Source: Elusimicrobiota bacterium (GTDB lineage Bacteria; Elusimicrobiota; Elusimicrobia; Elusimicrobiales; UBA9959). From it: DNA of 37,403 nucleotides. The notes below the pieces were generated by a model. That model was not told where the DNA came from, ran no database searches, and was given only the letters and a program-made list of their open reading frames with translations. This document shows positions 9,421 to 18,079 of the stretch, piece by piece. Every line of letters begins with the position of its first letter. The stretch's first letter is position 1. Location of the stretch: contig JAJUJA010000007.1 of the NCBI GenBank assembly GCA_029267355.1, positions 1-37,403 of the forward strand, read 5' to 3'. Both the position numbers and the translations under genes were made by a program.

Positions 9421-10757
9421 AAGTTATAGTCATAGGAGCAGGGCCAGGAGGCTATCCGGCAGCCTTAAAACTTAAAGCACTGGGCGCTGATGTGTCAATA
9501 GTAGAAAAAGGCGATTTCGGCGGGACATGTCTTAACAGAGGATGCATACCATCAAAAGCCCTGCTTGAAATAGGCCACAGAAAACATTCTTTTGAAGAGC
9601 TTTCTAAATTTTTGCAAACTCAGCATCAAAGTTTCGATTTCTCATGGGAGAAGATAAAAGAGCATAAGAAAACGGTAGTCTCATCTTTAAGGTCATCTCT
9701 TGAGAAGCTTTTCGCAATGAAAAAAATAGAGATAATAAGGGGAGAAGCCTCTTTTGAAAGTCCCTCATCTTTGCGTATAAAAACTCAGCAGGGAGACAGG
9801 ATTGAAAACTTTGATTATGCCGTCGTGGCCTCAGGGACAAAACCTTTTTATCCTCCCCCTTTTGAAGCCTTCAAAGACAAGCTTTGTGATTCAGACAGCG
9901 TTTTTGACCTTGAAAATTTTCCTCAAAAGCTGGCCGTAATAGGCGCCGGCGTTATAGGACTGGAACTAGCCTGTTTTTTCAACTCTTTGGGATCTGAGGT
10001 GGAGATAATAGAATTGATGAATGAAATACTGCCTTTTGAAGACCCTCAGGCCGCGGCTGTGCTGAGAAAGTCTCTTGAGAAAAGAGGCGTAACTTTCAAA
10101 CTGGGAGAGAAAATTTCATCCCTGTCTTTTGAAAACGGCAAAAAAATTCTTTTAACGGAAAAGGGCGAAAAAATAGAGGCCGATGAAGTGCTTGTCGCAG
10201 CAGGCAGACAAGCCGTTCCCCATGAGCTTGCTGTTGAAAAGGCAGGCATCGAGGCCGGACGCTGGATAAAGGTCTCGCAGGACCTTAAAACATCAAATCC
10301 AAGAGTTTATGCTGTCGGGGATATAAACGGCATTTCGCTTCTTGCCCACAGCGCTGAGAAGCAGGGAGAACTTGCGGCAGAAAATATTCTTGAGCCCGCT
10401 AAAAACTTTGATTTATCCATTGTGCCGTCCTGTATCTATACCTGGCCTGAAATAGCTTCAGTGGGCCTTACAAAGAAAAAAGCTGAGGAAAAAGGAATAA
10501 AAGTCAAAGCAAGGAAAGCTTTTTATCAGGTTCTCGGCAGGGCGGCGGCAAGCATGAACACCGAGGGTTTTTGCCAGATAATTTCCGATGAAAAAGACGT
10601 AATTATCGGCGCGCAGATAGCCGGCGGGCCGGCGACTGAGATAATACATCTTCTCGCTTTCGCCGTTAAAAATAAAATCCCTCTAAAAGATCTTCATGAA
10701 ATGATTTTTGCCCACCCGACCATGAGCGAGATAATAAAGGAAGCTGTTTCAAAATGA
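9417..10757 (+). CDS. lpdA: Dihydrolipoyl dehydrogenase
   Basis: 446 aa; GAGPGGYPAALKLKALGADVSIVEKGDFGGTCLNRGCIPSKALL redox-active disulfide motif; HPTMSEIIKEA C terminus. Confidence 0.95.
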   Translation: MKVIVIGAGPGGYPAALKLKALGADVSIVEKGDFGGTCLNRGCIPSKALLEIGHRKHSFEELSKFLQTQHQSFDFSWEKIKEHKKTVVSSLRSSLEKLFAMKKIEIIRGEASFESPSSLRIKTQQGDRIENFDYAVVASGTKPFYPPPFEAFKDKLCDSDSVFDLENFPQKLAVIGAGVIGLELACFFNSLGSEVEIIELMNEILPFEDPQAAAVLRKSLEKRGVTFKLGEKISSLSFENGKKILLTEKGEKIEADEVLVAAGRQAVPHELAVEKAGIEAGRWIKVSQDLKTSNPRVYAVGDINGISLLAHSAEKQGELAAENILEPAKNFDLSIVPSCIYTWPEIASVGLTKKKAEEKGIKVKARKAFYQVLGRAAASMNTEGFCQIISDEKDVIIGAQIAGGPATEIIHLLAFAVKNKIPLKDLHEMIFAHPTMSEIIKEAVSK

Positions 10758-11518
10758 AATTCATTTCCTGGAACGTAAACGGATACAGAGCCGTGATGAA
10801 AAAAGGCTTCATGGATTTTCTTTCAAAAAACAGCCCGGACATCATGGCTGTTCAGGAAACGAAGGCCTGCCCGGAACAGCTTAAAGAGGATGAGCTTTCT
10901 CCTCATGGATATATAAGCTTTTTCTCCTGCGCCGAAAGGAAGGGCTACAGCGGAACGGCTTTATTCGTCAAAAAAAAGCCTTTGAAATTTTACGGCGGAC
11001 TTGGAATAAAAAAATTTGACTGCGAGGGAAGAATTGCCGCGGCCGAATACGAGAACTTCCATATCCTGAATGTCTATTTCCCAAACGGCGGCATGGGCCC
11101 TGAAAGGATAAAATACAAGCTTGATTTCTATGAGGCCTTTCTCTCCTTCATCGAGGATTTGAGAAAAAAGGGCAAGCCTGTCATATTCTGCGGAGACGTG
11201 AATACGGCTCACAATGAAATTGATCTGGCCAGACCCAGAGAAAACGAGAATAATACCGGCTTTTTAAGGATAGAACGCGACTGGCTGGACAAGCTGACGG
11301 GAAAAGGCTGGATAGACGCCTTCAGATATCTTCATCCGCAAAAAATTGAGTATACTTGGTGGGATTACAAGACCAGAGCAAGAGAAAGGAATGTAGGCTG
11401 GAGAATAGATTATTTTTTTCTTTCGCCAGGCTGCGGAAAGTTCTTAAAGAAGGCCGGTGCATTGGCGGAAGTTTTAGGATCAGATCACTGCCCTCTTGAG
11501 ATGGAAGCGGACATCTGA
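10754..11518 (+). CDS. xth: Exodeoxyribonuclease III (AP endonuclease)
   Basis: 254 aa; MKFISWNVNGYRAVMKKGF, MAVQETKA, FCGDVNTAHNEIDL, TWWDYKTRARERNVGWRIDYFF, GSDHCPLE. Confidence 0.95.
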   Translation: MKFISWNVNGYRAVMKKGFMDFLSKNSPDIMAVQETKACPEQLKEDELSPHGYISFFSCAERKGYSGTALFVKKKPLKFYGGLGIKKFDCEGRIAAAEYENFHILNVYFPNGGMGPERIKYKLDFYEAFLSFIEDLRKKGKPVIFCGDVNTAHNEIDLARPRENENNTGFLRIERDWLDKLTGKGWIDAFRYLHPQKIEYTWWDYKTRARERNVGWRIDYFFLSPGCGKFLKKAGALAEVLGSDHCPLEMEADI

Positions 11519-11541
11519 CAATTCCCCCGCCTGCCTTGATA

Positions 11542-11569
11542 TTGACACAAACTTTTTATAGCATATAAC
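11542..11569 (+). promoter_or_regulatory. Predicted sigma70-type promoter for the gcv operon
   Basis: TTGACA (11542-11547), 16-nt spacer, TATAAC (11564-11569), followed by AGGAGG SD and gcvT ATG at 11591. Confidence 0.7.
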
Positions 11570-11590
11570 TTTAAGCAATCAGGAGGAAAA

Positions 11591-12718
11591 ATGCAATCTG
11601 CCGCTTTAAGAAAAACAGCTTTGAACGAAACCTGCCGTAAATACGGCGGAAAGATGGTTGATTTCCACGGCTGGGAATTGCCGATACAGTTTGAAGGAAT
11701 AACAAAGGAGCATAATACTGTAAGGAACGGCGCCGGGGTTTTTGATGTTTCCCATATGGGCCAGATTTTTGTCACAGGCAGGGATGCGGCCTCTTTTCTG
11801 GATTATGTCAATGCCAATGACGTAAAAAAGCTTGAAAATAATCAGGGCTGCTATTCCCATCTGCCCAACGGCAGAAAGGGCATAGTTGACGATGTTATAA
11901 ACTTCTGCCTGAATAAATCAGAAGGCAGATATCTGGTTATAGTGAATGCTACCACCACGATCAAGGATTATGAATGGTTTTTGAAGAACTCTCAGGGCTT
12001 TGACATAAAGATAGAAAACAAAAGCGATGACTATTCAATGATAGCCATACAGGGTCCGAAAACCATACCCATAATGAAAAGATTTGAGCCTGCCATACTC
12101 AAATTTCCGAGATTCTCCATAGTTGAATCGTCTTTTATGGGAGAGAAAATATTCGTAAGCAGAACAGGCTATACCGGCGAAGACGGCTTTGAAGTCGCCG
12201 CACCGCACAAGGTCATAAACCAGATTTGGGAAAAATTTTTCGAGCTGGGCAAATCTGAAGGGATAATACCATGCGGTCTCGGGGCCAGAGACACCTTAAG
12301 GCTTGAGAGCGGATATCTTCTTTATGGAAATGACATAGACGATGAGCACACCACTTATGAGGCCAATTACGGCTGGGTGGTCAAGCTCAAGAAGGAAAAA
12401 TTCATAGGCAAGGATATCTACGAAAGACAAAAAGCTGAAGGTCTTAAAATAAGGCTCACCGGGCTTGTGACGCAAACAGGGATACCAAGGGAAGGCTGCG
12501 CGGTTTTCAAAAATTCAAGGCAAATAGGAACCCTTCAAAGCGCCACTTTCTCCCCCACGCTTAAAAAAGGCATAGGAGTCGGCTATTTTGACGTTCCCGA
12601 CCTCAAACCAGGTGATGAGCTTGAGGTTGAAATAAGGGATAAAAAAGTCAAGGCTTTCGTTCATGAAGTGCCTTTTTACAAAGGCGGAGCTTTCGGAAAG
12701 GTTTATATTGAATCCTGA
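11591..12718 (+). CDS. gcvT: Glycine cleavage system T protein (aminomethyltransferase)
   Basis: 375 aa; GGKMVDFHGWELPIQFEGI, GVFDVSHMGQ, SRTGYTGEDGFE, GLGARDTLRLESGYLLYGND. Confidence 0.96.
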   Translation: MQSAALRKTALNETCRKYGGKMVDFHGWELPIQFEGITKEHNTVRNGAGVFDVSHMGQIFVTGRDAASFLDYVNANDVKKLENNQGCYSHLPNGRKGIVDDVINFCLNKSEGRYLVIVNATTTIKDYEWFLKNSQGFDIKIENKSDDYSMIAIQGPKTIPIMKRFEPAILKFPRFSIVESSFMGEKIFVSRTGYTGEDGFEVAAPHKVINQIWEKFFELGKSEGIIPCGLGARDTLRLESGYLLYGNDIDDEHTTYEANYGWVVKLKKEKFIGKDIYERQKAEGLKIRLTGLVTQTGIPREGCAVFKNSRQIGTLQSATFSPTLKKGIGVGYFDVPDLKPGDELEVEIRDKKVKAFVHEVPFYKGGAFGKVYIES

Positions 12719-12767
12719 GCTTTGTAAATGCGGGCTGAAAGATATAGAATATAATTACGGAGGAAAA

Positions 12768-13151
12768 ATGAAACCTGAAGAATTAAAATACACAAAGACC
12801 CATGAATGGATAAAGATAGACGGAGATACCGCCGTGATCGGTGTTTCCGACCATGCCCAGCATCAGATGGGAGATATCGTTTTTGTTGATTTGCCTAAGG
12901 TTGGGGACAGGAAAGAGAAAGGCAAACAGGCCTGCGTTGTTGAATCTGTAAAATCCGCCTTTGACATCTACGCTCCAGTATCTGGAGAAATAATTGAGGT
13001 CAATTCAAAACTTTCAGATGAACCAGCTCTTGTGAATCAGTCGCCTGTTGAAAACGGCTGGCTTTTCAAGATGAAAATATCCAATCCCGACACATCTGAC
13101 CTCATGGATTGGAACGCTTACAGCGAATTTGCCAAAAACGAAGTTCACTAA
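12768..13151 (+). CDS. gcvH: Glycine cleavage system H protein
   Basis: ORF track starts at 12663, but MKPEELKYTKTHEWIKIDGDTA at 12768 has an AGGAAAA SD; lipoyl-lysine motif VVESVKSAFDIYAPVSG. Confidence 0.95.
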   Translation: MKPEELKYTKTHEWIKIDGDTAVIGVSDHAQHQMGDIVFVDLPKVGDRKEKGKQACVVESVKSAFDIYAPVSGEIIEVNSKLSDEPALVNQSPVENGWLFKMKISNPDTSDLMDWNAYSEFAKNEVH

Positions 13152-13165
13152 AAATCCCCGTAAAT

Positions 13166-13190
13166 AAGCCGCGCTTTCACAGCGCGGCTT
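13166..13190 (+). terminator. Perfect 10-bp hairpin between gcvH and gcvPA (attenuator/processing element candidate)
   Basis: AAGCCGCGCT-TTCAC-AGCGCGGCTT; not followed by a strong U-tract. Confidence 0.5.
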
Positions 13191-13218
13191 CGGCATTTAA
13201 AAACTCAAAAGAGGACCT

Positions 13219-14550
13219 ATGTATATTTCAAACACTGAACAGGAAAAAAAGGAAATGCTTGAAAAAATCGGCGTCTCCAGTTTTGCCGAGATAATTTCAT
13301 GCGTCCCCAGGGAATTTCTAAACCCTGAAGTAAATCTCCCCAAAGCCCTCAGCGAAATAGAAATTTCAAAAAGAATGAGAGAACTTTCCGGCAAAAACAG
13401 GAGAATCTTAAGTTTTGTCGGAGCCGGCGTATATGACAGATATACTCCAGCCGCCATGAAAGCCATACTTTCAAGGGGAGAATTTTTAACGGCATACACG
13501 CCGTATCAGCCGGAAGCCAGCCAGGGGATACTTCAGACCATTTATGAGTATCAAAGCTCCATGTGCGCGCTTTACGAGATGGATTGCTCAAACGCTTCAA
13601 TGTATGACGGTTCAACTTCCTTTGCCGAGGCTGTCAAAGCCTGTCTGAGAATAAGCGGAAAGAAAAAAATCCTTTATTCCGCCGGCATCAATCCAAGATA
13701 CATAGAAACGGCAAAAACATATCTGGCCGAGGACAAGCAGTATATCTTTGAGGAAATTCCTCTGAAAGACGGAATTACAGACATAAAGTCATTGTCTGAA
13801 AAAGCTGACGGAGAAACAGCCTGCTTTCTGGTTTCAAATCCCAACTATTTGGGCATAATAGAGGATATAGAATCTCTAAATAAAGCCGCCAAGGAAAAGG
13901 GAATTCTTACGGTATGCTCAGCCGACCCATTTGCTCTCGGCGCGCTTAAAACTCCCGGCTACTGCGGATTCGATTTTGCAGTTGGAGAAGGACAGTCGCT
14001 GGGACTGCCTATGTCATACGGCGGCCCCTATCTTGGAATTTTTACATGCAAAAAAGAGCATGTGAGGCAAATGCCCGGCAGAATATGCGGCATGACAAAA
14101 GACAAAGACGGAAAAAGAGGATTTGTCCTTACGCTTCAGGCCAGAGAACAGCATATAAGAAGAGATAAGGCCGCCTCAAATATATGCTCCAATCAGGCGC
14201 TTTGCGCGCTTGGAGCCGCCATATACTGCGCTCTGCTCGGCCCCAAAGGACTTAAAGAGGCCTGCATGATAAACAACAGTCTTGCCGTAAAGGCTTCTAT
14301 TGAACTTTCAAAAATAAAAGGCGCAAAGCTTAAATACTCTAAACCGTTCTTCAACGAATTCGTTCTGGACCTACCGGTAAGGTCCCTTGAGTTAAGGAGA
14401 AAGGTCTCAGAAAAATTTTCCATAGATCCCGGCCTTGATCTCGGCCATCTGGGAAAAGAATTTGAAAATTCGCTCTTGATCTGTCTTACGGAAAATAAAA
14501 ACGAGAGCGACATAGAAAACCTTAAAAAAGCCATAGAGGCCTGCATATGA
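13219..14550 (+). CDS. gcvPA: Glycine dehydrogenase (decarboxylating) subunit 1
   Basis: 443 aa; RILSFVGAGVYDRYTPAAMKAILSRGEFLTAYTPYQPEASQGILQTIYEYQSSM is diagnostic. Confidence 0.96.
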   Translation: MYISNTEQEKKEMLEKIGVSSFAEIISCVPREFLNPEVNLPKALSEIEISKRMRELSGKNRRILSFVGAGVYDRYTPAAMKAILSRGEFLTAYTPYQPEASQGILQTIYEYQSSMCALYEMDCSNASMYDGSTSFAEAVKACLRISGKKKILYSAGINPRYIETAKTYLAEDKQYIFEEIPLKDGITDIKSLSEKADGETACFLVSNPNYLGIIEDIESLNKAAKEKGILTVCSADPFALGALKTPGYCGFDFAVGEGQSLGLPMSYGGPYLGIFTCKKEHVRQMPGRICGMTKDKDGKRGFVLTLQAREQHIRRDKAASNICSNQALCALGAAIYCALLGPKGLKEACMINNSLAVKASIELSKIKGAKLKYSKPFFNEFVLDLPVRSLELRRKVSEKFSIDPGLDLGHLGKEFENSLLICLTENKNESDIENLKKAIEACI

Positions 14551-15992
14551 ACGACATAATGAAATTTGACAATGAACTCAGCATAGAAAAATCCCGCCCC
14601 AGCAAGAGAGGCCTGCATTTCAACTGCCCTGCCTGCCAAACAAATATACCCGCCTCGCATCTGAGGAAAAATGAGCCGAAACTCCCGGAGCTTTCTGAGT
14701 TTGACGCGGTAAGGCATTTCACCAGACTGTCAAAATATAATTTCTCGGTTGACACCCATTTCTATCCTCTCGGCTCATGCACTATGAAATACAATCCGAG
14801 AATAAACGAAGAGGTAAGCGCCCTTGAAGGCTTTACCTCCCTTCACCCTATGGCTATGGATGAGAACGCCCAAGGCACGCTGGAAATAATTTATGACGCG
14901 CAGGAAAGACTTTGCAGATTATGCGGCATGGATGATGCCACCCTCTGGCCTGTGGCCGGAGCGCACGGCGAATACACCGGGATTCTGCTTGCCAAAAAAT
15001 ATTTTTCTGTCAGAGGAGAGGAAAGAGACGAAATAATAGTTCCGGATTCCGCTCACGGCACAAATCCGGCAACAGCCTCCATGGCCGGATTCAAAACAGT
15101 GAATCTGCAGTCAAATGCTCAGGGACTTCTGGACCTTGAAAACTTGAGAAAAAGCCTCAATCCTAAAACGGCCGTAATAATGATGACTGTTCCCAACACT
15201 CTGGGCATATTTGAGAAAAACATAAAAGCAATATGCGATATGGCCCATCAGAACGGAACACTGGTTTATATGGACGGCGCAAATTTGAATGCGCTGATAG
15301 GAATTATAAAGCCGGGAGATTTCGGCATAGACATGATGCATTTGAATTTGCATAAAACCTTCTCCACTCCGCATGGCGGCGGCGGCCCGGGCGCCGGCGG
15401 CATACTTGTCAAAAAGATCCTGTCTCCCTACCTGCCGAAGCCGAAAGTTGAAAAGAAGGACGGGAAATATTTCTTGAGCGACGATATTCCGCACTCCATA
15501 GGCAGGATCAAGGCTCATTTCGGCAATACCCAGGTGCTTTTGAGGGCTTATGCCTATCTTCTTAAGCACGGGCCGGAAGAATTTGCCCAAATAGCTGAAA
15601 ACGCCATACTGAACGCCAATTATGTAAAGGCGTCTCTTGAAAAAATCTTCCCCCCTTATTCCAGCCAGTACTGCATGCATGAATGCGTTTTAACGCCGCC
15701 GGAGGAATTGCTGAAAAATGGCATAAGGACCCTTGATATAGCCAAAAGGCTCCTAGATTACGGCTTTCATGCCCCTACAATTTACTTTCCTCTCATAGTG
15801 CATGAAGCCATAATGATAGAGCCGACTGAGACCGAAAGCAAGGAAACCTTGGACGCCTTTATAGCGGCCATGAAGAAGATAAAAGAGGAAGCGGACAAAG
15901 ACCCTGAAATTCTTAAGAACGCTCCTCACACCATGCCTGTTAAGCGTCTTGACGAAGTTTTGGCTGCAAGGCAGCCTAACATAAAGTGGTGA
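14547..15992 (+). CDS. gcvPB: Glycine dehydrogenase (decarboxylating) subunit 2
   Basis: 481 aa; FYPLGSCTMKYNPRINE, PDSAHGTNPATASMAGF, PLP-lysine motif HLNLHKTFSTPHGGGGPGAGG. Confidence 0.96.
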   Translation: MNDIMKFDNELSIEKSRPSKRGLHFNCPACQTNIPASHLRKNEPKLPELSEFDAVRHFTRLSKYNFSVDTHFYPLGSCTMKYNPRINEEVSALEGFTSLHPMAMDENAQGTLEIIYDAQERLCRLCGMDDATLWPVAGAHGEYTGILLAKKYFSVRGEERDEIIVPDSAHGTNPATASMAGFKTVNLQSNAQGLLDLENLRKSLNPKTAVIMMTVPNTLGIFEKNIKAICDMAHQNGTLVYMDGANLNALIGIIKPGDFGIDMMHLNLHKTFSTPHGGGGPGAGGILVKKILSPYLPKPKVEKKDGKYFLSDDIPHSIGRIKAHFGNTQVLLRAYAYLLKHGPEEFAQIAENAILNANYVKASLEKIFPPYSSQYCMHECVLTPPEELLKNGIRTLDIAKRLLDYGFHAPTIYFPLIVHEAIMIEPTETESKETLDAFIAAMKKIKEEADKDPEILKNAPHTMPVKRLDEVLAARQPNIKW

Positions 15993-16025
15993 AAGCGCTC
16001 AGAAGGGCTTAAACTTCTCGATCTT

Positions 16026-16721
16026 ATGGAAGAGGGATTCATTATAAAAACTCCTCCGCTTGATGTTTTTGAGCAAATGGCGGCGGATGAGTATTTCTGC
16101 CAGGTCATGCCGAGAAAATATCTGCTGAGATTTTTCAATTGGTCAAAGCAGGGAATAACGTTCGGTTTTTCTCAAAAAAAATCCGAGGTTCAATCCAAAA
16201 TCTCCGCTGATGATTTATTGATTGACATAACCAGAAGGCCGACGGGAGGCGGTATAGTTTTTCATAAAACTGACCTGACCTTCTCTTTCATATTTTACAA
16301 TCCGGGAGAATTTAATCCCTATTCCATTTATGAAAAACTTCACAGAGCAGCGTTCGAATCCTTTTCAAAAGAAAATATACGCCTTGAAATATTAAACTCA
16401 AAAACTGATGACTACAAGGTCAGCGGTCCGGCCATGGACTGTTTTTCAAAGCCGGTTGAAAAGGATCTGCTTATATCAGGCAGAAAGGTGCTTGGCGGGG
16501 CTCTCAGGAAATTTTCCGATTATATGCTTTATCAAGCCTCATTTCAGATGCCCGACGCAAGAAAGAGGGCCAAATTTTACTCCCTTGTCTTTGCGAGGGC
16601 TTTTTCCCAAAACTATTCAATTGACTGGAAAACATATGAAACCGGACCTGCCGATATGGAAAAAATAAGGGAAATTGCCTATAATAAATACTGTAAGGAA
16701 GAATGGATAGGAAGGATTTAA
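16026..16721 (+). CDS. Lipoate-protein ligase A / LipM-type octanoyltransferase family protein
   Basis: 231 aa; RRPTGGGIVFHKTDLTFSF and MDCFSKPVEKDLLISGRKVLGGALRK; located directly after gcvPB. Confidence 0.82.
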   Translation: MEEGFIIKTPPLDVFEQMAADEYFCQVMPRKYLLRFFNWSKQGITFGFSQKKSEVQSKISADDLLIDITRRPTGGGIVFHKTDLTFSFIFYNPGEFNPYSIYEKLHRAAFESFSKENIRLEILNSKTDDYKVSGPAMDCFSKPVEKDLLISGRKVLGGALRKFSDYMLYQASFQMPDARKRAKFYSLVFARAFSQNYSIDWKTYETGPADMEKIREIAYNKYCKEEWIGRI

Positions 16722-16741
16722 ATTTTTAAAACGGAGGACAG

Positions 16742-16972
16742 ATGATAGCTTTCATACTTTGCAAGCTCGTAGCGGGTCTTGAGCAGAAAGCCATAGGCCA
16801 GATAAAAAGCATAAGAGGCGTAAAGGATGTATATCTGACTTTCGGCGCATGGGACGCCATACTTGTGGCCGAAGCCGACACAATGGACAAGCTTAGCGGC
16901 CTTATAGTCAGAGAAATCCGCGGCATACACGGCGTTCAGACCACGGAAACGCTTGTTACAACAAATCTGTAA
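16742..16972 (+). CDS. Stand-alone Lrp/AsnC ligand-binding (RAM) domain protein
   Basis: 76 aa; MIAFILCKLVAGLEQKAIGQIKSIRGVKDVYLTFGAWDAILVAEADTMDKLSGLIVREIRGIHGVQTTETLVTT; no HTH; GGAGG SD. Confidence 0.85.
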   Translation: MIAFILCKLVAGLEQKAIGQIKSIRGVKDVYLTFGAWDAILVAEADTMDKLSGLIVREIRGIHGVQTTETLVTTNL

Positions 16973-16973
16973 T

Positions 16974-17381
16974 ATGCAGGAAAATCTATCCAGACCCCAG
17001 GACAAGCTGGTTTTGATAGTTGACGATGATGACAGCATAAGGGAACTCATTGATTTTATCGTCAAGAAAGAAGGATTCAGGACAGAAAAAGTCTCAGACG
17101 GCAAGACAGCTCTTGAAAAGGCGAAAAACCTGAATCCGGATCTCATTCTTCTGGACCTTATGCTCCCGGGATACGGCGGTTTTGAGATCCTCAGAGAGCT
17201 TCAGGCATATGAAACGGCTTCCATACCGATAGTGATCATAACCGGACGCTATGCCGACAGGACCACAGTAGAACTCATAAAACAGGAACCCAATGTAAAA
17301 GAGTTCGTGGAAAAACCCATAAAGGTGAATCTCCTTTCGGCGACAATACACAAAATTTTAAAAACCAGGCCGATTAAATAA
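16974..17381 (+). CDS. Single-domain response regulator receiver protein
   Basis: In-frame start at 16974 just after the RAM stop; LVLIVDDDDSIREL, DLILLDLMLPGYGG, FVEKPIK; no output domain. Confidence 0.88.
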   Translation: MQENLSRPQDKLVLIVDDDDSIRELIDFIVKKEGFRTEKVSDGKTALEKAKNLNPDLILLDLMLPGYGGFEILRELQAYETASIPIVIITGRYADRTTVELIKQEPNVKEFVEKPIKVNLLSATIHKILKTRPIK

Positions 17382-18079
17382 TGCAATGGGCGCTGACAAT
17401 GCTTCTTTCTCTGCTTTTCATTCCCGTTAATTTGGCAGTGCTTTTCTCTTTTTCCTGTTTTGCGCCGGTATTTTCTCTCAAAAAAGAGCCTGTATTTTTT
17501 GGAATTGGCATTTTTGCCTTTACAGCGGTTTATTTCAAATTTTCACAGCTTTTTGACAAGCCTTACATACTGGCCCATGAATTAAGCCATGCCCTGGCTG
17601 GATTGGCAAGAGGAAACAAAATAAAAAAAATAAAGGTCGGCTCCAAATCAGGGTATGTTGCCTTCGGCTCAAAGACCGATTTTTGGACCTCCATAGCCCC
17701 GTATATACTGCCCTTTTATTCAATCGCCGCAGCCCTCATATACTTTCTTCTTTCTCTTTTAGCTGACATGGGGCCATGGCGCCCGTTCTTTCTATGCTTA
17801 CAGGGATTTCTGATATCTTTTCACGCTGTAAACACGCTGTCGGTTATGAGCAGCGGCGTGCAAAGCGATTTTAAAAAAACAAAGTCAGTTTTTTTTTCCT
17901 ATATGCTTGTAATATTTCTGAATATGCTTCTGATTGCAATTCTCATAAAGCTTCTCTTCCCGCACTCGGCAGATTTAACTTTATTTCTAAGGAAGTCAGT
18001 TAACAATTTTATTGACATAATCGGTTACGCCGTATTTTACGCCAGAAAAATTTATTTTGCGGCAAAGGGATTGAAGTGA
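17381..18079 (+). CDS. M50-like (site-2-protease-like) integral membrane protein
   Basis: 232 aa; HExxH motif ILAHELSHALAGLARGNKIKKIKVGSKSGYV between hydrophobic segments; later FHAVNTLSVMSSGVQSDFKKT. Confidence 0.6.
   Translation: MQWALTMLLSLLFIPVNLAVLFSFSCFAPVFSLKKEPVFFGIGIFAFTAVYFKFSQLFDKPYILAHELSHALAGLARGNKIKKIKVGSKSGYVAFGSKTDFWTSIAPYILPFYSIAAALIYFLLSLLADMGPWRPFFLCLQGFLISFHAVNTLSVMSSGVQSDFKKTKSVFFSYMLVIFLNMLLIAILIKLLFPHSADLTLFLRKSVNNFIDIIGYAVFYARKIYFAAKGLK

Noticed and set aside
11519-11590. Possible glycine riboswitch upstream of gcvT
   Set aside because: Only 72 nt, most of it occupied by the promoter; too short for a glycine aptamer and no matching conserved segments seen.
14193-14717. 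174-aa minus-strand ORF antisense to gcvPA/gcvPB
   Set aside because: Shadow ORF within conserved coding sequence.
15111-15680. 189-aa minus-strand ORF antisense to gcvPB
   Set aside because: Lies fully inside a highly conserved gene; no recognisable family signature; a coding shadow.
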